Positions 8,531-10,438 of a stretch of DNA of 10,438 nt are shown piece after piece (within the stretch, counting starts at the first letter, position 1; the number at the start of each line of letters is the position of its first letter). Under the pieces are notes generated by a model. It saw only the letters and a list, made by a program, of their open reading frames with translations, was not told the DNA's origin and ran no database searches. The translations under genes were made by a program, and so were the position numbers. This stretch comes from Saccoglossus kowalevskii (lineage: Eukaryota > Hemichordata > Enteropneusta > Harrimaniidae): assembly GCF_000003605.2 (NCBI RefSeq), contig NW_003109088.1, forward strand, positions 208,033 to 218,470. The letters are read 5' to 3'.

Positions 8531-9414
8531 ATTGACGTCGTACTATCTGCGGTACTTTCGATGACTAAAGAAGTTACGCACTGGACACTACGTCAAAACA
8601 GGAACATATACTGGAATCGTGACGCAGGGATATTGCAACATTCATCGGGCTTGACAGCTGCACCAGATTAAATCAAACTACACTGTTTTATGGCCAACAT
8701 GGGAGCCAGTAAAAACGACGAAAGTACAACAACGATCTGAATATTAATTCCGGACCACGTGTCATTCATTTACGCGGGACCATCCTACTTTTTGTTGTGG
8801 TCGTTGGTGTAAGTATGCCGTGTGTAAAAACAACCGGGTACCGTAAAATATGTGTACGTGGTTACTCTGAACATCATTTATACGCACTCGTTAACGGAAA
8901 CCGGAATCAATGATTCGATCATGCCCGCAGTGGGCTGGTTCTGTGACAGTGTACTGCTACAAGTGTGCATATCATGGCGCACTAAATTGAGCGGATAATT
9001 ACTTGATGATGACTCCGCTTGATGAAAAATATATCCCCAAACTGTATCTTAGTAAAATCTTCACTAATAGTGTGATGTATATACGCTAACAGAACCCTAA
9101 ACACAGGCACTAGTTCGAAATCAACACGTAAAAAGATCTCACCAGAAAGGACTATTGTTTAAAGTTACAGGGAACGCATTTTTTAAATTCAATAAAAGTT
9201 TAAGCTGAGGGTAGTAACTTGTAGGGTTGATAGGACATATTCTTCACTATTATGATCTTCATCTCACCTCAAACAGTTCAACTATTATAATGGACGATGA
9301 TACACGAGATGGCTCTAATCGATTGAAATTTACGATCTTGTTCTTACTGCGTCGTAAAACAGGTCAGTTGAAAAAAAAGAACATGCTCTATTTCAGATCC
9401 CTAAATTTTACTAC
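8531..9414. other. Upstream region of the OST-alpha-like gene
   Basis: This stretch of about 0.9 kb should hold the 5' UTR and promoter. A TATAAAT word on the minus strand (8876-8882) would place transcription start roughly 320 nt before the ATG, if used. TGACGTCG next to the start codon (8533-8540) is close to a CRE. No reliable coding exon was found on either strand. Confidence 0.4.
8876..8882 (-). promoter_or_regulatory. Candidate TATA box for the OST-alpha-like gene
   Basis: The minus strand reads GCGTATAAATGAT here, upstream of the start codon in the right orientation. No initiator or transcript data support it, and such words are frequent in AT-rich DNA. Confidence 0.18.
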
Positions 9415-9612
9415 CTCGTTATCTTGTCCCGAAGTTCCACCTGTTGACGCCATAACTGTGTAATTATTCAGTACGTCAAACTCACTGGAACATATCGCTA
9501 GAAAAGTGGCCAGGAACTCGCATAATGAGTGAGAATTAGTGCTTATATTAATGAAAACGTGATTGAAACATACGTAATCTTGACAAATGAGTCTACCACA
9601 CGTATTTGACAA
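9415..9612 (-). CDS. Possible internal exon of an unrecognised Cys-rich protein
   Basis: On the minus strand an acceptor-like TTGTTGTCATTTACAG is followed by 198 nt of open frame (66 codons) to a donor-like GAG|GTAGTA, phase 0 at both ends. The peptide has five cysteines (CGRLICQDYVC, then SLCEFLATFLAICSS) and sequons NIS and NYT, which suggests a secreted or extracellular segment. The cysteine layout faintly recalls Kazal-type or similar small disulfide domains, but the match is not convincing. A coding start at the internal ATG (MASTGGT...) is an alternative. It lies about 0.9 kb upstream of the OST-alpha-like gene on the same strand. It may equally be a chance open frame. Confidence 0.28.
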
Positions 9613-9719
9613 CTGTAAATGACAACAACTCGTTAGTCCCAGTAACATGACAGATACCGTGACATCTGGGGTCTTAACTTTAACATTGTCATCATTCAAA
9701 TATAATAATATGTAGAAGG

Positions 9720-9941
9720 GAAGGAGCAGCCATTGAAGGAGTCCGAAAAAATGTTGGGGGCGTGCCCCCCTCCAAAATCAAGCTGAAACCCTTTGTGTAA
9801 GCAAAATTTGCCACTCAAAATGCAGGAAATAGCGTTTCAGAGTGTCTAGATTTATTTTTTTTAAGTGGGAAAATGTCCCCGGACCCCCTAGTAGGGTCAC
9901 GACTTCGGCAGATCTCGCCCCCATGCAAAATGTTGTGCCAT
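9720..9941. mobile_element. Dispersed-repeat-like segment with GC-rich hairpins
   Basis: This segment differs in base use from its AT-rich surroundings. It has a GGGGGC-GT-GCCCCC hairpin (9756-9769), a CCCCGGACCCCC stretch with a short inverted repeat (9882-9898) and a T-rich run between them. G/C-run sequences of this type are common in non-autonomous repeats of marine invertebrates, from general knowledge. No terminal repeats, target duplication or coding capacity could be shown. It leads directly into the 32-bp array. Confidence 0.4.
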
Positions 9942-10438
9942 CGCCCCTGTGACGGAATCCCGAATTGTGCTCGCCCCTGTGACGGAATCCCGAATTGTGC
10001 CATCGCCCCTGTGACGGAATCCCGAATTGTGCCATCGCCCCTGTGACGGAATCTCGAATTGTGCCATCGCCCCTGTGACGGAATCCCGAATTGTGCCATC
10101 GCCCCTGTGACGGAATCCCGAATTGTGCCATCGCCCCTGTGACGGAATCCCGAATTGTGCCATCGCCCCTGTGACGGAATCCCGAATTGTGCCATCGCCC
10201 CTGTGACGGAATCCGAATTGTGCCATCGCCCCTGTGACGGAATCCCGAATTGTGTCATCGCCCCTGTGACGGAATCCCGAATTGTGCCATCGCCCCTGTG
10301 ACGGAATCCCGAATTGTGCCATCGCCCCTGTGACGGAATCCCGAATTGTGTCATCGCCCCTGTGACGGAATCCCGAATTGTGTCATCGCACCCTGTGACG
10401 GAATCCCGAATTGTGCCGTCGCCCCCTGTGACGGAATC
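9942..10438. repeat. 32-bp minisatellite, 16 copies to the window edge
   Basis: The unit begins CGCCCCTGTGACGGAATCCC and ends GAATTGTGCCAT. Counting the GACGGAATC core gives 16 copies (9951 to 10430) and the array continues past the window. Most copies are identical. Variants are a 2-bp loss in copy 1, a C to T in copy 4, a 1-bp loss in copy 9, GTGCC to GTGTC changes, and one extra base in each of the last two units. The minus strand has no stop in any frame of the unit, so long repetitive open frames arise there by chance. Confidence 0.97.

Noticed and set aside
9290-9362. Plus-strand ATG (MDDDTRDGSNRL...) followed by a donor-like CAG|GTCAGT
   Set aside because: It is only 24 codons long with no downstream exon or similarity, which is compatible with chance.
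9778-10354. Long minus-strand open frames of 117-179 residues with MAQFGIPSQGRW-type repeats
   Set aside because: They are read from the 32-bp minisatellite, which lacks stops in every minus frame. The same peptide appears in all three frames, so they are not evidence of a gene.

Overview
The window is metazoan nuclear DNA: one gene in pieces with GT-AG introns, AT-rich introns and intergenic sequence, microsatellites, a satellite-like array, and no operons or ribosome binding sites. Species cannot be fixed from the sequence. Introns of about 0.2-1.7 kb and the GC-rich dispersed repeat at the right end would suit a marine invertebrate, but that is a guess.

The main content is a seven-exon gene on the minus strand (start codon at 8530, stop at 2971, poly(A) signal at 2882-2887). 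Joining exons by splice sites and phase gives a protein of about 407 residues with seven hydrophobic segments. I identify it as an organic solute transporter subunit alpha (OST-alpha / SLC51A) family protein. The identification rests on the KRR loop after segment 1, the WVPR motif, the DYFGG motif, and the Cys-rich stretch with CCIPCLP followed by a basic region and segment 4. All six introns keep phase. The exception is inside exon 6, where one surplus base (about 3967-3968) breaks the frame.

Downstream on the same strand, 1065-1212 is an apparent first coding exon of a second, tandem OST-alpha-like gene. Its last 14 residues align without gaps to the end of exon 1 of the first gene, and both end with the same phase-1 donor. 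Its remaining exons would lie beyond position 1. Two head-to-tail copies of a bile-acid/steroid-type transporter subunit therefore form the functional content of the window. No OST-beta partner is visible.

Layout (left to right): 1-1064 intron 1 of the downstream paralog; 1065-1212 its first exon; 1233-2880 intergenic/promoter space; 2882-8530 the main gene, with an (AT)25 microsatellite, a 12-bp x4 repeat, a G12 run and two coding-like relics in its introns; 8531-9414 upstream sequence; 9415-9612 a possible Cys-rich exon of unknown identity on the minus strand; about 9720-9941 a dispersed-repeat-like segment with GC-rich hairpins; 9942-10438 a 32-bp minisatellite of 16 copies that runs off the window.
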